Positions 24,795 to 37,559 of a DNA stretch of 64,000 nt are shown here, piece by piece. The DNA is taken from assembly GCA_050084985.1 (NCBI GenBank), contig JBITNC010000001.1:152458001-152522000 (forward strand), read 5' to 3'. A program made the translations under genes and the position numbers. Every line of letters starts with the position of its first letter. The stretch's first letter is position 1. The DNA is from Nageia nagi (taxonomy: Eukaryota > Pinophyta). The notes under the pieces were generated by a model that was not told where the DNA came from, did no database searches, and saw only the letters and a program-made list of their open reading frames with translations.

Positions 24795-25225
24795 TGAACA
24801 TGTATTCCAATTAGATGAAATAGAAATTCTCATAGAAGCTGAAGAAGATTAGGATATGGTAATATATTTTGATGGATCAAGATGTGAATAAAGCATAGGT
24901 GCATGTGTTGTGTTTGTTACACCCTAAGGAGTTCCCATACTCTATTCTTTTAAGTTTAATTTTCTATGTACAAACAATAATGCTAAGTATGAAGTTTTAA
25001 TCTTAGCTATAAAAATTGCCATAAAATTAAAATTAAGAAAAGTTAAATTTATTGGTGACTCATTATTGATTGTAAACCAAGTCAAATAAATATTCCAATG
25101 TAAGGAACCTTTGCTATAAAAATATAAGAGATTGGTAAATAATCTACTATCATCTTTTGAAAAATATGATTTAGAAGTAATACCATGATCAACTAATAGA
25201 TTTGTTGATGCTATGGATTCCTTGG
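24795..25225 (+). pseudogene. Element E second RNase H (Tat-lineage type)
   Basis: A second RNase H after the first is characteristic of plant Tat elements. Visible motifs: VIYFDGSRCE (24862) with the first catalytic Asp, TNNNAKYEVLILAIKIAIKL (24970) with the Glu position, and KFIGDSLLIVNQVK (25045) with the GDS Asp. Several stops (for example CE-stop-SIGA) show decay. Confidence 0.8.
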
Positions 25226-25232
25226 ATCTTTA

Positions 25233-26605
25233 ATGCTCGTAAACTCTAATAAAAAAATGACCCCTATGGAGATTGTTCAAATCACCCAATCCTTAATAGA
25301 TTCATGTGAAGTTGAATATGTAGTTATAAACATTGCAATGGAAGATAATTTTTTTTGGCATATGCAATTGTTTAAATTTCTAAGAGATGTGGTGTTACCT
25401 AAAGATTTAATGAAATCATCTAAAAAAGCATTCAAGATAAAAGCTTTTCACTTTTGTATGATAGAAGATGTCATGTACCATAGGGGTTTTGACATGATAT
25501 TACTTAGATATTTAGAGTGGGTTGATTCACAAATCACTATTTCATACACATATTATGGAATTTGTGTAGGATATATTAGTGGTTCCACAATTACAAAATG
25601 ATTAATATGTATGGGATATTATTGGCCTACTATCAAACATTAATGTATGGAATATGTTAAATTTCAACAACACATCAATCTATTTAATCAACCTTTGCAT
25701 ATAGTACAACCCATGCAATTATTATGATCATTCTCAAAATGGGCATTAGATTTAATAGGTCAAATATCCCCTATTTTCTTAGGAGGTCACAAGTTTATTA
25801 TAACTAATATGGAATATTTTACAAAATGGGTAGAATCCATCCCCATGATTTCAACAAAGGGCCAAAGATAGCATAAGTTATACAAAATCATATTATATGT
25901 CATTTTGGAATTCTTGTCCAAATTATCATTGATAATGGAAAAAACTTCAAAGACAAGGAAGTATGAGCTTTGTGTAAAGGATATCATATCCAATTAAGCT
26001 TCTCAACACCTTACTATTCCCAAGGGAATGGCCAAGTTGAAACCACAAATAAAATTATTTATAGTATTTTATTGAAACCTGTTGATGATTCCCATTGAGA
26101 TTGGCATGCGAAGATTCCACATGCATTGTGGGATTATCAAACCAATATTCAAACTCTTATTGGGGCAACCCCATTTTATTTAGTATATGCAATAGAAGTA
26201 GTACTACCCTTAGAAATAGAAATTCTCTCTCTACAAATTTCCCTACAAGATTATATCATAGATGAAGCAGCTCATCAAATGAGATCAGATCAATTTCTAC
26301 TTCTAGATGATGGAAGAGTTAATGCTTAAGAATATATATGAACCTATCAAAATCGTATTAAATGGGCTTTTGATAAAATATTCAAAATTCATGAATTCAA
26401 TGTAGGGGATTTAATTTTAAAAGAAAACCAGCAAACTGCTTAAATGAAATAACAACTTTGTGATAAGTTTGCTTCAAACTAGTTAGGATCCTATATAATT
26501 AAAAGAAAGTTTGGATCTAGAGCTTATCATTTAGATTACATGGAAGGTAATGAAGAACATGAACCTATAAACATCATGCATATTCATCCTTTATATATTT
26601 AATAA
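25233..26605 (+). pseudogene. Element E integrase
   Basis: Upstream part with FKIKAFHFCMIEDVMYHRGF (25430) and MILLRYLEW; the zinc-binding residues that follow are partly lost. The catalytic core begins KWALDLIGQISPIFLGGHKF (25738), continues with IIDNGKNFKDKEV (25928) and STPYYSQGNGQVETTNKII (26008), which gives the D, D and E positions. ATPFYLVYAIEVVLPLEIEI stands at 26166. The C-terminal GPYxI-like module with SRAYHLDYMEGNEEHEPINI ends near 26600. Numerous stops. Confidence 0.85.
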
Positions 26606-26829
26606 GCTTTTTGATTTATGAGTGTATATATCATAAATAGTCTTTTAATTTAAATCAACAAAAATGTTTTTCTTAAACTTATACATATTTAATGTATTTG
26701 AAATAGAAAATGGCATGAAAAGAGCAAAAGCATCCACCTGATTGTTGACCAAAGAGGAATTCGATAAGTATTTAGGTACAAAAAATCTAGATACTTTTGA
26801 GATAGGGCTATAACAAAATGATCTCAATA

Positions 26830-27480
26830 TACTTTTTCTAGAAAGAGAAATTTCCTCTATCTACCCATTGATTTACAAAGAATCTTAGCCTTAAAACTAT
26901 CTTTGAAAAAATATCAAGGATGGAAGATAAGCATTCGAGAAGATAACTTAGAGATCTAAGTTTGCATGATAAACTTGTTATGTCAATATTGGCCTACATC
27001 ATCCCCTAGGATCATAATGGGTTGCTTATTTAACAATTGGATCCAAAATAAAATAATTAATACCTAGACAAATGAGGATTTTCTATTTACATGGATAGAA
27101 CAAATGATAAGAGACTTGTGCCATCATAAAATTATCTATGATTTTTATGTATTGTTCGTCCATAAGCCTCAACAATTAATTAGGTGTGTACAACAAATTG
27201 ATTGATGATTTTCTTGGATTAGGTAAAGATTCCCCAATCCTCATTTATACAATATTCAAACAAAAGTTTTGATGCCAATAAGACTAGAAGCTAATGAAAA
27301 AATACAATTACAATTTAATCTTGTAATTCAAGATTTTATGGATAAATATATAGAAGATCGATACATGCAAGCATTGTGAAAGTGTACTTACATTAAGATA
27401 GCTCATTTCTTCACTTTACCAAATGAAATTCAAGAAATTATAACTATGAATTTTTATAAGCAGTGAGGAACTAATGCATG
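26830..27480 (+). pseudogene. Element E extra sense ORF (ORF3), conserved part
   Basis: Starts about 230 bases behind integrase. I do not recognise a named family. The segment aligns with the ORF behind integrase in the right-hand element (63200-64000): for example WIEQMIRDLCHHKIIYDF (27100) against WMDEILHYLPHKRVIYDF, and LPNEIQEIITMNFYK (27418) against MPTEIQQKLALTFYD. Leucine, tyrosine and tryptophan are frequent; no zinc or catalytic motif was seen. Conservation between two independently decayed elements suggests that it was once a real coding region, perhaps a particle or host-interaction protein. Function unknown. Confidence 0.65.
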
Positions 27481-29083
27481 GGATTTAAAAATTGATAATA
27501 TTAGAAAAATATCAAATTAGAAGTGAAATACATGTGGATGGAAGCCAAATCCCTAACAAATTTGATCCATTTATTTTGCTTGCATTGGCTTTAAAAAAAA
27601 CCTAGAATCTTGCTAAATTATGTTTATCATATGACTATTTGGTGTTATGGGATATCAATCTTCATAATTGAGATCATCAATGGTTTGGTACTTGAGTATA
27701 ATACTCATTTGATTTTGCACAATGAAATTATATATGATTATAGTTCATTATTTAGTAAAAATTATTGTGTAAATAATCCTACCAATGTAAAACCAAGGTT
27801 TGAAAGAAGTTTTGAATGTATTAACCAAATAAGAAATGAGGTCATACCTAAACCTATAAATAATAAGTATGTCTAAAATATCATAGAGAGCATGATCCCC
27901 CTCACATCATCATTTTCCCCTAAACCTCCATAGCCCTTAGAGATTCCATCTCACCATTCACTTATTAAATATGATGAGGCCTCGACATCATCAGCTATGC
28001 CAAAATGCATCATTAAGAAGTTCAAGCATCATATCTTAATCTTACCACTTATTTTGTATCCTATCTATTATCAACCATCCATTTTAGGACTAGGACCTAC
28101 TCATTTTGTAGTACAACCTCCATACTTTTACTTCTTGGATCGTAAAGGTTGGGTTATTAGTAAAAAACAAGGTAATCATTGCTACTTGGGAATTGTAAAT
28201 TTTTTCCCTAATAAAAGTAAAATCATCAAAATAATCATCAAGTACATATGTGAATAAAAATCATAAAAATATTCAAAATAAAATTATTTTTATATATATG
28301 TGTGTATATATGATCTTGTCTTTAAAAAACTTTATACAAATTCTAAAACACTTGCATATGACATTATAGGTGGTTGATTATACTTCACATATATCAAGCA
28401 TTATGAGTCACTCATATTGTATTAGTCCACCCACCAATCAACGAGAAGGGTATTCACATTATAACATCCTTGTCCCATGGGAATTGTCATCCCTTTGTAT
28501 CTTACAGTCACCCTATACATTTCATAGTGACCCTTTAGGAGACCTCATCCAAACCATAGAATTACAGAAAGACCAATTCAATTAGTTTTTTGAAGGTATA
28601 CAACATCAAATTTTATCCATAGTAGCCTTAACCATCATACTAGATAGGTATGATTGTGCCTATAATTCCTTAAGGAATTCTCATTAGATAGAAAGTTTTA
28701 CTTATCATCAACCTTGTTGGAGAACTTATGTAATCTATGATATGTCTGACAAAGAGTTCCTTCAAAATCTCATCCAAATGTCCTCTAGACCTAATTTCAT
28801 ATGGAGGATTATGATTGATGCTATTATTACCCCATTGGTATTCAAATTTATTAAATTCTATGGGCCACATCTTCTACATCCTAAAGAAGATCTTTTCAAT
28901 GATGTCACCATAGCCCATGTTTTATCCATAAACCTTTGGTGCTGGGATTTCAAGTTGTCTATATTTGTCACCCATGATTCCACACAATGGGCCATTGATC
29001 ATACCATTCACACTCATTGTTATTTCCATTCTTTCATCCATGATGACTTATTACAGGTTCTTACCCAATTAGGAAACCCATAA
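27481..29083 (+). pseudogene. Continuation of ORF3 region, element E
   Basis: Open segments at 27610-27876, 27997-28257, 28370-28585 and 28742-29083 follow ORF3 on the same strand, separated by stops. They include a proline and tyrosine-rich part (ILPLILYPIYYQPSILGLGP, 28040) and a histidine, tryptophan-containing end (VLSINLWCWDFKLSIF, 28920). The right-hand element runs out of the window before the matching position, so it cannot be said whether this is the same protein. Confidence 0.45.
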
Positions 29084-30985
29084 AAATAAACAAAAATCAA
29101 AATTACAAAAACTAAAAAAATCAAAAATTACAAAAATAAAAAATTACAAAAAACATAAAAATATAAAAAATTTAAAAAACCCATAAAAAATATAATATAT
29201 ATATATTATTTATATACTTAGAAGACATACTTTTGAAGTGTCTTGGCTAGTGGATGCACTGCCCTTATGTTTATATCATTCCACTTTGTTCATTATGTTT
29301 AGTTCTTCACCTCAAATGTCATAGTCATTAGATACTAATCATAATGAAAGAGGAAAATAATCAAGATATACATATCCATATATCATACATACATCCATAT
29401 AGTATTCATTTATATATATAGCTATATTTATGAATAAAGTAGACAATGAATACTCCATTCTCTTTTGGTTTTTGTTGAAATATCCTATGTCAAAATTTCA
29501 AAAAATTAGGATGATAAAAGGACATAATTATGATATGTGGTAGTATGCTAATAAAATCATACACTTCTCATATTAAAATTTTGAAACAATTAAGAATTGG
29601 ACATTTCTGAAGCATAAATTTGAGTATGGTTCTTCTACTTTTTTGCTTCATCCTAAACTTAAGAGATAGGATTAACAAAAAAAAAAGATAAGAAAAGAAA
29701 AGAAAAGAAAAAAAAAATGTAGATTTCTTGGGCCATTATAGTATCCTTTATCAGGGCTATGGAAGCATGACTGGAAATAGGGCTAGGCTATAATGGGATG
29801 AAGGGGTTAACCTTCACCAAGGCTATGGAATCTTTTTTGCAGTGAAGTCTACCTTACAAAAATATAAAAAGAATCATACCTCATAATTTATAATTTTAGA
29901 GCATTCAATTTATGAATTTAAATAGAAGGAAATGAACATCATTGCACACACTTAAGCCTATGGAAATCTTAAGTATATTATAATCTTATTTTATATCATC
30001 CCTAGTGGATGAAACCAAAGCAAAAGATCAATTAATGAAACTAGATATTGAAAGTGTTATTCATTACACTTCTTTATTATATTAGATACATTCATTCATT
30101 TCATATCATCATATATAATTATTATAAAGCTTGATAAGTTGCCAAAACATTAAGGTGAATGTCTAAATTATTATGTCATTCATAATTACCTTAGGTCATT
30201 AAGTTTTAGACATTCCTAAAAGTATTTTACATTCATATACCATTTGTCCATATGTATTTATTCATAATGTATCTATACATCCATAAATGTCTTGTAAATC
30301 TTGTATATTTTACATCCATACATCCACATCATCCATATTACTACATATGTTTATACTAGTATATTCTATCTAAGCCATGTATAAAAGTAGCCAAGAAAAT
30401 AGAAAATGATACATCTAATTCTATTTTTATACAAATCAAGTCTTGTTTCATGAACATACTAGTCTTATATAAATATTACTTTACATTAACAAAACTAAGT
30501 AAAACAATAAGTCTCATAGTATTTGATTTATGAGAATGAAAGTCAAATATGAAGTTAGACATATCATTAAAACATGAAAGTAACTATTCATACTTTTTAT
30601 ATATCAAAAAATCTAATACATGCATCTAGAAATATAAAGTAATAACCATACATCATAAAGTATGATAACCAAAAAACATGTAAAAAAGTATCATCAACAT
30701 GCATATAAAATTCTAGGCTATCATCATGTGTATATATAGAAAAACATAATCAAATGTCCACCACATAAGCTATCTATCACACCCATCTAGAAAAATTAAC
30801 CATCAATCATAATATTAATGATTGCAAAAATACATAAGGTTATCAACAAATAAGCCTATGAATAGTACATATAAAACATAAGAAATGATCATGCCCCTCA
30901 TGATCTCTGAAATTAAAATAACATAGTTTGTAAAATAACACAAGTCTAATATGAAATATAAAAAACACATAATCCAACCACTAGG
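29084..30985 (+). other. AT-rich spacer of element E
   Basis: No gene seen on either strand. 29086-29215 is an A-rich low-complexity run ending in (TA)n; 29677-29718 is an A-rich (AAAAG)-like run. 29390-30900 repeats short ATACATCCATA-like phrases. It lies between the sense ORF3 and the antisense ORF, which face each other. Confidence 0.55.
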
Positions 30986-31907
30986 ATATCCTCAAAAGAT
31001 TCCCTCCCCACTATCTGTCAGACTACAAACTCTACATAGTGTTGGATGTTTAGTACCTATTGAACCTATAGGACATGTAGCCTGAGTCACTCTACATATC
31101 TTAGATGATCCCATTGGATGCTATGAAGAAACCCCACCTATCTCACTATACTTATGTGATGTAGTAATTCGAGCAACCCTACCCTATATGCTAGCTTTCC
31201 TCTAGACTCCATTAGCTACTTAGTATGCTGAAACATCCATAAGAGTATATGAAATGGGAGGGAATGGATATAAAATGTTAGGAACATATGGTGGTAGCCT
31301 AATCAACCATGTTTGAATAATGGAGGAGTAGTAATATCTATAGTAAAGAATACCCTAAATAAATACAAATGGATAGCTATCCCTCTTGTAGATGTACAAG
31401 GTCCTATAGCTTGTGAAGAAGCTCAAGCCTCATCCCTCTCTCGATGATATATATCTCTCTTAGCTTGATAACGATAGATGCAAGTGTTGATTTGAGATAC
31501 TTGATACCTCAATTTGTATATATCACCTAGGAGTGCATCAACATTTAGAACCTGTGGAGAAGGTGCTCGACCTCCTCTAGCCCCTATAGTTACTACATCT
31601 ATCTTAGTCTCCTCAACCTAACCAAAAATGTCTCTTGGCTCATCAATTACCTACTCCTCAACCTACTCCCTTATAGGCTCATCCCTAGCTACCCCTCCAA
31701 CCTTAGCTGCCTACATCTAACTCATCAACTCATTGATGTCCATGATGACCCACCTCCTCTCTAACATCCCTCTCTATCTCAACCTACCACCATGTCAAGA
31801 ACTCCTCAATATCCCCCACATCATTAGCCTCAAAATCCTCCATTAGGGGCTCCTCTTATATCAGGTCAGGCTCTACATACATGAGCTAGTGAATACCCTT
31901 AACTAAT
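30986..31907 (-). pseudogene. Antisense plant-mobile-domain ORF of element E, C-terminal part
   Basis: Continues, on the minus strand, the ORF at 39663-40640 after removal of copia F. The sequence is rich in stops; readable parts include EDFEANDVGDIEEFLTWW (31820) and a repeat of proline and tyrosine residues (PPYVPNILYPFPPISYTL, about 31260). Low-complexity C-terminal tails are common behind plant mobile domains. The assignment depends on the N-terminal part. Confidence 0.5.
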
Positions 31908-32406
31908 TGTTGGAATGTATAATGCATTATTGTAAAGGTTTTATAATAATATTCTATGTAAGTTCACTAATAATTAAGGCTATCATTTTATACTTATGTA
32001 TTTAAGTGAATATGATAATGTAACTTATCCTACACTCCATGTCATGAGCATGCCCTGTGGGTAAAAAGGAGTTGCATGTCACACCTTTGTACATTGGGTA
32101 AAAGGGTATCCAAAGAGGGATTTTAGCCTATAAATAGAAGGTTCCCTCTTTGTGATCATACACTAATTTTTGGAGTAAATTTATGATAGATGATAGTATT
32201 TAGGAGATGAGATTAGGAAGATTATAAGAGTTCATATTGTGAATGAAGTGAGATCCAGTTAGTGGATGTACTCCTAGCTGGAGGAACCACTTTACATCTT
32301 GTGTTATCTTTGTGATATTGCTTTGTGAGTTTATTAGATGTGATTTGTGATCTTTCATGTGATCTTGGTTGTTTAGGGTTGTTTATGTTATTTTTCAATT
32401 CTTTCA
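31908..32406 (+). repeat. 5' LTR of copia F
   Basis: Starts TGTTGGAATG, ends ATTCTTTCA. TATA box tataaata at 32129-32136 within gcctataaatagaagg, conserved at 39385-39392. Confidence 0.92.
32129..32136 (+). promoter_or_regulatory. TATA box in 5' LTR of copia F
   Basis: tataaata, about 220 bases into the LTR, followed by the short spacing typical of an LTR transcription start; identical box in the 3' LTR. Confidence 0.65.
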
Positions 32407-32408
32407 AT

Positions 32409-32420
32409 TGGTATTAGAGC
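32409..32420 (+). other. Primer binding site of copia F
   Basis: tggtattagagc, two bases after the LTR; complementary, with one change, to the 3' end of initiator methionine tRNA, the usual primer of plant copia elements. Confidence 0.85.
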
Positions 32421-32678
32421 TCCTTGGAGGCTCTTCTTCATATCCTTGGTGTTGAGGCTCTTCTTATACAACTTGGTGATCTTAATTCCTCATATTACAC
32501 TCCATTAATGAGGTAAAACTAAGATAAGGTATAAAGTTTTTCCTCCTTTATTATTTAATATATTATTGTACTAGCATATTACTTGCTATGTGTTAGCCTT
32601 TTTTTTTAGAAAAATATGGTTAACCAAAGTTGCAATTTTTTTCACTAATCCTCTATGTTACTTGCAATTTATAATTGC

Positions 32679-32766
<88 letters not shown>

Positions 32767-35220
32767 TATATTTTAAAAAGGGGTTAGTATACAAAAATTG
32801 TATTTTTTTCTTATTCTATATAATACCATTTTTGGAAATAAGTATATAAAAATTAATATTTTTTACATATTATTACTAAGACTATTTTGTTAAATGCAAT
32901 TTTTTAAAAAATAGCAATAGTATGTTATAGTTAAATTTGCTTTTTGTAAATACTTTCCTATTACACAAATTATAGTGCAAAATATGATGAAAGTAATTTT
33001 TTTTCCCTACTACACTTGTTTTACAATATTTGTATTTCAATTAAAAAAAGGGGAAGGGAGTTTATAGATAAATAAAAGAGGAAATTGTTGTTCAAAAGTG
33101 AAATTTTTTTCCTTCAAAGAATTTTTTTTGGTTGAGCCATTTATTGGAGAAGGGGCCAACTACCATGCAACAACCTTAATGATGAAGTGAGCTATGGTTC
33201 TATGAATATAGCCTCCTCCTTACCCTTGGTAGCACAACCTCCTTTTGTGTCATGGTTTCAACTCCACTTCCTATGATTCTAGTTTGACCTTGCAAAACTT
33301 TCAATGGTGTTAATCCTTTTTTGGACAAAAGGGGCCTCAAGGCCCTCATTACTAATCAACACCTCATTCTCCTCTTTCTATTGGGCCACTATCATCCTTC
33401 ACAGACCCCACTGCACCCATCCTAATATAAAGAGAGAGTGCACCCTCCATTGGTGCCTCTAACCTTCACCCCTTGTGTGGTCCTCCATTAGTGCATCCTG
33501 ACCTTCCCCCTTGGTCTACTCTCCATTTGTATTTGATCCTCTATCCAATCATGGCTACTCACCCCTCCACCATTTTTTAACCTCCACCCTCACAAGCTCT
33601 ATGCCCTCCATTCTCTTTAGCTTATGGCTCCTTCTATTTCACACTCATTAACTCTTGGTTGATGCATTAATTTTGAGGCATTTATTTTTTTGCTTTCTTA
33701 CAAGCAAGCCCTTTTTTTATCATGACATGCCTTAATTTCACTTATGTGTGGAGTAAAAATGCAAAAAAGGCATTAAAATTAGTGGGTAAAATTATTTCAT
33801 TTAGGTAGTGTGTGGGTTTTATTTGGCATATTAAATGCATAAAGTGGAGAGTAATGATGGCTTATTCACATGAAGAACCTTTAAATTAATATGGCAATTT
33901 TTTAGTATAACCATTTTTTTTTAAGTAAACAAAAGGAGGAGAATTTTTTTATTGTGTTTACTTAAAAATGTTATAATAATTTTTAGCATGCAATTGGTAT
34001 TTTTTTAAGGCATTTTTTTCTTTAGCTAAAATTCTAAGGTAAAAATATTATGCTATCTTTAGAGGATCATTTAAAAGAAGGGAAATTTGTATAAATTCTT
34101 TACTTAAATTTTAGCTAGTTCCTTTATAGAAATTTGCAAGATAGATGAAATATTTTATGCACATCTATTTTTTTATGCAAAGTGATAGATAGACTTATGC
34201 AAATTAAGCAAATAATGCATGCTATGGAACAATGCATACTTAAATTTTTTAAGATTAATAATGCCTGCTACTTATTTCTTTAAGTTAATGATGCATACTT
34301 AATTTCTTAAGTTATGGGATTGATGCTTGCTAAGTATTTTCTTATGCAAAGCTAATATACTTGTGCAAATTATGCAAATGAGGCATGTTTATATTTTATT
34401 ATGCAAATTCAACTTGTGTAAACTATGGATATATATAAATATGTCCTTTAGGGGTTAGTAAAAAAACCCATTGGACTCATAGGTTTCAATAATTGCAAAT
34501 GGATAATGTTTACTTATGCTCTTTTACATCATATTTTTCATTTTGATTTATTTTATTATGCAAAAAAAATGCAAATATTGAAATAAGAAACCCCCTAAAA
34601 TGAACACATTTGTATGTACATTCCACAACATAACTTGTTTGGGGAGCCATGAGGTGAGGATAGGTAGACTGGAGCCTTTAAGTCCAACGATCCAAATGGT
34701 GAAAAGTCTATACTTCTCAATTGCCCTTTAGTCCTCTTTTGGTTTGGACATAACTCTAATAGATGGATAAGTATGTGTGTAGTGATACCACATGTCCACA
34801 CATCTATTCAGGGATTATCCTGATAATGTAGGAGAAAAACTTGAAACCTAATCAAGATTAATAATTTGACTGATCCAATAAAATTCATAACCTTAAAAAA
34901 TAGTAGGTACTTCTCCTTATGAGAAAGTATAATATTGACCAAGATGAACTGGTTGAGAATTAGTAGTAATTGGGCTTCTCTTGTGTGGGTATTTAGGTGA
35001 AGGCCTAATTTTAGACAAGAGAACAAACCTCAACAATGTCATTCTACATCTATGGTTCTTGGTGATGAGAAATGTATTTAAGTACATATGTTGTATATTC
35101 TTTAAGTTGTAAAATATTTGCACTTGTGAAACAATTCATGCATATATTTATTATAATTTACTTGGATTAAAACTTATCATGTAATATTATTTTGAAATAC
35201 ATGTTTATTATTTATTCACA
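32421..35220 (+). other. Long leader of copia F with (TA)n tract
   Basis: 2.8 kb between primer site and gag, unusually long for copia, so an unrecognised insertion is likely. Holds an alternating TA run at 32680-32772. A C-rich, less AT-rich stretch (about 33180-33660) stands out, and 33700-34560 is rich in atgcaaa phrases. No gene was recognised on either strand. Confidence 0.55.
32680..32772. repeat. (TA)n microsatellite
   Basis: Almost pure alternating TA for about 90 bases with two single-base interruptions. Confidence 0.95.
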
Positions 35221-35234
35221 TTCTTATGTAGTAA

Positions 35235-36150
35235 ATGGAAGATAACTTCTTACCCAAACACATTCTTGATGGTTCTAACTTTGGGATTTGGTAACCATAG
35301 ATGAGAGCTGAATTGCAAGCAAAGAAGCTTTGGTAAATAGTGAATGAGAACCTTGTTGCTCTTATAGATTAGAAGGCACTTGAGGCATATAACACAAAGA
35401 ATGAGTTGGCAAATTCCATGATTTTCCATGTAGTTTTATATGATGTGCTCTTGATGATTTTCTCTTCAACCTTGGTAAAGGATGCTTGGGATAAGCTTAA
35501 GAAAATCTACCTTAGTTCAAATTTTTCAAGAATATTTACCATTCTTCAAAAATTACTTCAATCTCATTAAGGGGAAGATGAAAATGTGGCTATCTACTTG
35601 AACAAAATTATTGATCTTAAGACCTAACTTGTTGCTTGTGGGTGCAATTGGATCAATGATGAATTCATGGTATTTATTATTATCTAAAGCTTTTCTTCAA
35701 AGTTTGGTAACTTTGTGATGGTTATTGAAACAAGTCTTGATGATGAAGAACAAGTCTTCTCCCTTGAGAATCTTTCTAGGCTCCTTTTGAAGCATGAGGA
35801 ACCCATTAATAAAAAGGTGTTGATTTCTTCTCCTAAGGATAATAATGTTGCTCTTGAAGCAACCAAAACTCTTTTCAAGAATAAGTTCAACCATCGAAAG
35901 AAATCTTATCCTTATTCCTTTAAAATATTTGAAAAAAGAGGTAATGACAACAATAGGAACAACATTAATAGTAGTAGGAACAATGACAACAATAAACACT
36001 TCAAGCAAAGAGATGGAAAAGGTAAAGCAAATAATTCAATCTTAAGGCAAAGTTTGATGGTATTTGTAATAATTATAGCCTCCATGGTAATAAATAAGTT
36101 GATTTCTACAAAAAGAAAAGAAAGAAAAAGAATAAAGGAAATGGAAATGT
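35235..36150 (+). pseudogene. Copia F gag
   Basis: Begins MEDNFLPKHILDGSNFGIW, the usual start of copia Gag with the F-G-x-W phrase. Continues with helices ending KDAWDKLKKIYLSSN (35480) and DENVAIYLNKIIDLKT (35578), the UBN2-type Gag pattern. A basic, asparagine-rich stretch (35935-36020) precedes a decayed zinc knuckle near 36050 (one cysteine and histidine remain). The longest clean frame is 35715-36152. Several stops, for example near 35290 and 35570. Confidence 0.8.
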
Positions 36151-36189
36151 AAAGAACTTCAAATGAAGAAGAATATTCAAGTTGGTTTT

Positions 36190-36725
36190 GCTGCAATGCT
36201 CTACTCTACACCTTACACTTTTTATCTAATTACATTGTTGACTCTAGTTGCATTAATCACTTATGCTTTGAAAAGGATAAGTTTGATAACTTTCATAAGT
36301 ATAGAAAACATTTAGTTGTGATAGGTGATAACTCATCCTTGAATTCCAAGGCATTGGAAGTGTGTTGATTCATGAGAAAGTTCTTCAAAATATGCTCTAT
36401 GTTCCTAAGAATAGGATGAACCTTCTCTTTGTGATTCAAGTTTCAAGGAAAGGGTACTCATTTGAGTTCAACTCTCAATATTGATGCATGAAGAAAGGAC
36501 TTGCCACTTTGGTTAAAGGATCAATGAAATATGATCTCTACATTGTGGATCAAGCTCCATCAAAGATATGTCTTACTACAAATGTATGTTATGGAGGCAA
36601 TATTTGGCACTAACATTTAGGGCACCTTAACCACATGAGTATTCAAGTCATGAAAGACCAAGGAATTGTGAAAGGTTTGTCTTGAATTTCACCTTCAATT
36701 GGTCCATATGATAAGTGCATCCTTA
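36190..36725 (+). pseudogene. Copia F protease and pre-integrase region
   Basis: NYIVDSSCINHLCFEKDKF (36225) is the copia protease start; the catalytic triplet DSG reads DSS. Later LYIVDQAPSK (36537) and HLGHLNHMSIQVMKDQGIV (36605) are the gag-pre-integrase zinc-binding segment, with the final CxxC partly retained near 36715. Broken by stops and two frame changes. Confidence 0.75.
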
Positions 36726-36779
36726 GCAACATGCATGAGCAAAAGTTCAAAAATGATAAGGTAACAAGAGTATCTTAAC

Positions 36780-37460
36780 CTCTTCAACTTGTGCATTCAG
36801 ATTTTATAGGTCAATTTTAGATTAATTTGCTTTAAGGAGCATCTTACATCTTGAATTTCATTAATACCTTTTGTAGGATGACCTTTGGGTATCTACTTGA
36901 GCATAAAGATAAAACCTTTGAGAGTTTTAAGGTTTTTAAGGTCTTTGTTAAGAATTAAACTAACCTTAAAATCAAGATGTTGAGATTAGATAATGGAGAA
37001 GAATATAATGGAAATGAGTTCAATGAATATTATGCTAAGTATGGAATCAAGAGGTAATTTTTTATTCCTTACACTCCTTAGTAGAATGGTATTATCAAAA
37101 GGAAAAATAAGATAACTATGGATATGGTCAGATGCATGGTGGGTAACCTTGCTAGTTTCTTATGGGGTGAAACTATGAGAACTACTATTTACACCTTGAA
37201 TAGGTGTTCCATAAAAGTTTTTCAATGTAAAACTCATTTTGAGGCATGGTCAAGAAGAAAACCTAACATCTCTCACCTAAGGGTGTTTGGTTGTGAAGCT
37301 CTCTCCTACATTATTTCTAAGAAAAGGAAGAAGTTAAATAAAAGAGCTATAAAATGCATCTTTATGGGTTATGATAGTTAGCATAGATGTTACAATCTCT
37401 TCTCTCCATCCTACAAAGGAGTATTTATTTCTAGGGATGTTAAGTTCAATGAACTTCTCA
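36780..37460 (+). pseudogene. Copia F integrase
   Basis: Core starts LVHSDFIGQF (36790) with the first Asp; MLRLDNGEEYNGNEF (36977) provides the second Asp; the region of the catalytic Glu (PYTP--NGIIKRKNK, 37070) has Lys where Glu is expected, so the triad is broken. Then RCMVGNLASFLWGETMRTTI and HLRVFGCEALSYI, typical of copia integrase. IFMGYDS near 37360 closes the conserved part. Confidence 0.85.
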
Positions 37461-37559
37461 AAGAATCTTCTTCTAATGAAGATGTTAATGATAAAAATGA
37501 CTTGATAGTTGCACTTAGTTGGTTGGATATTGATGTAGAAAAGTCACCTTAGGAGAAAA

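Noticed and set aside
32655-32849. Plus-strand open frame of isoleucine and tyrosine repeats
   Set aside because: It is the translated (TA)n microsatellite, not a protein.
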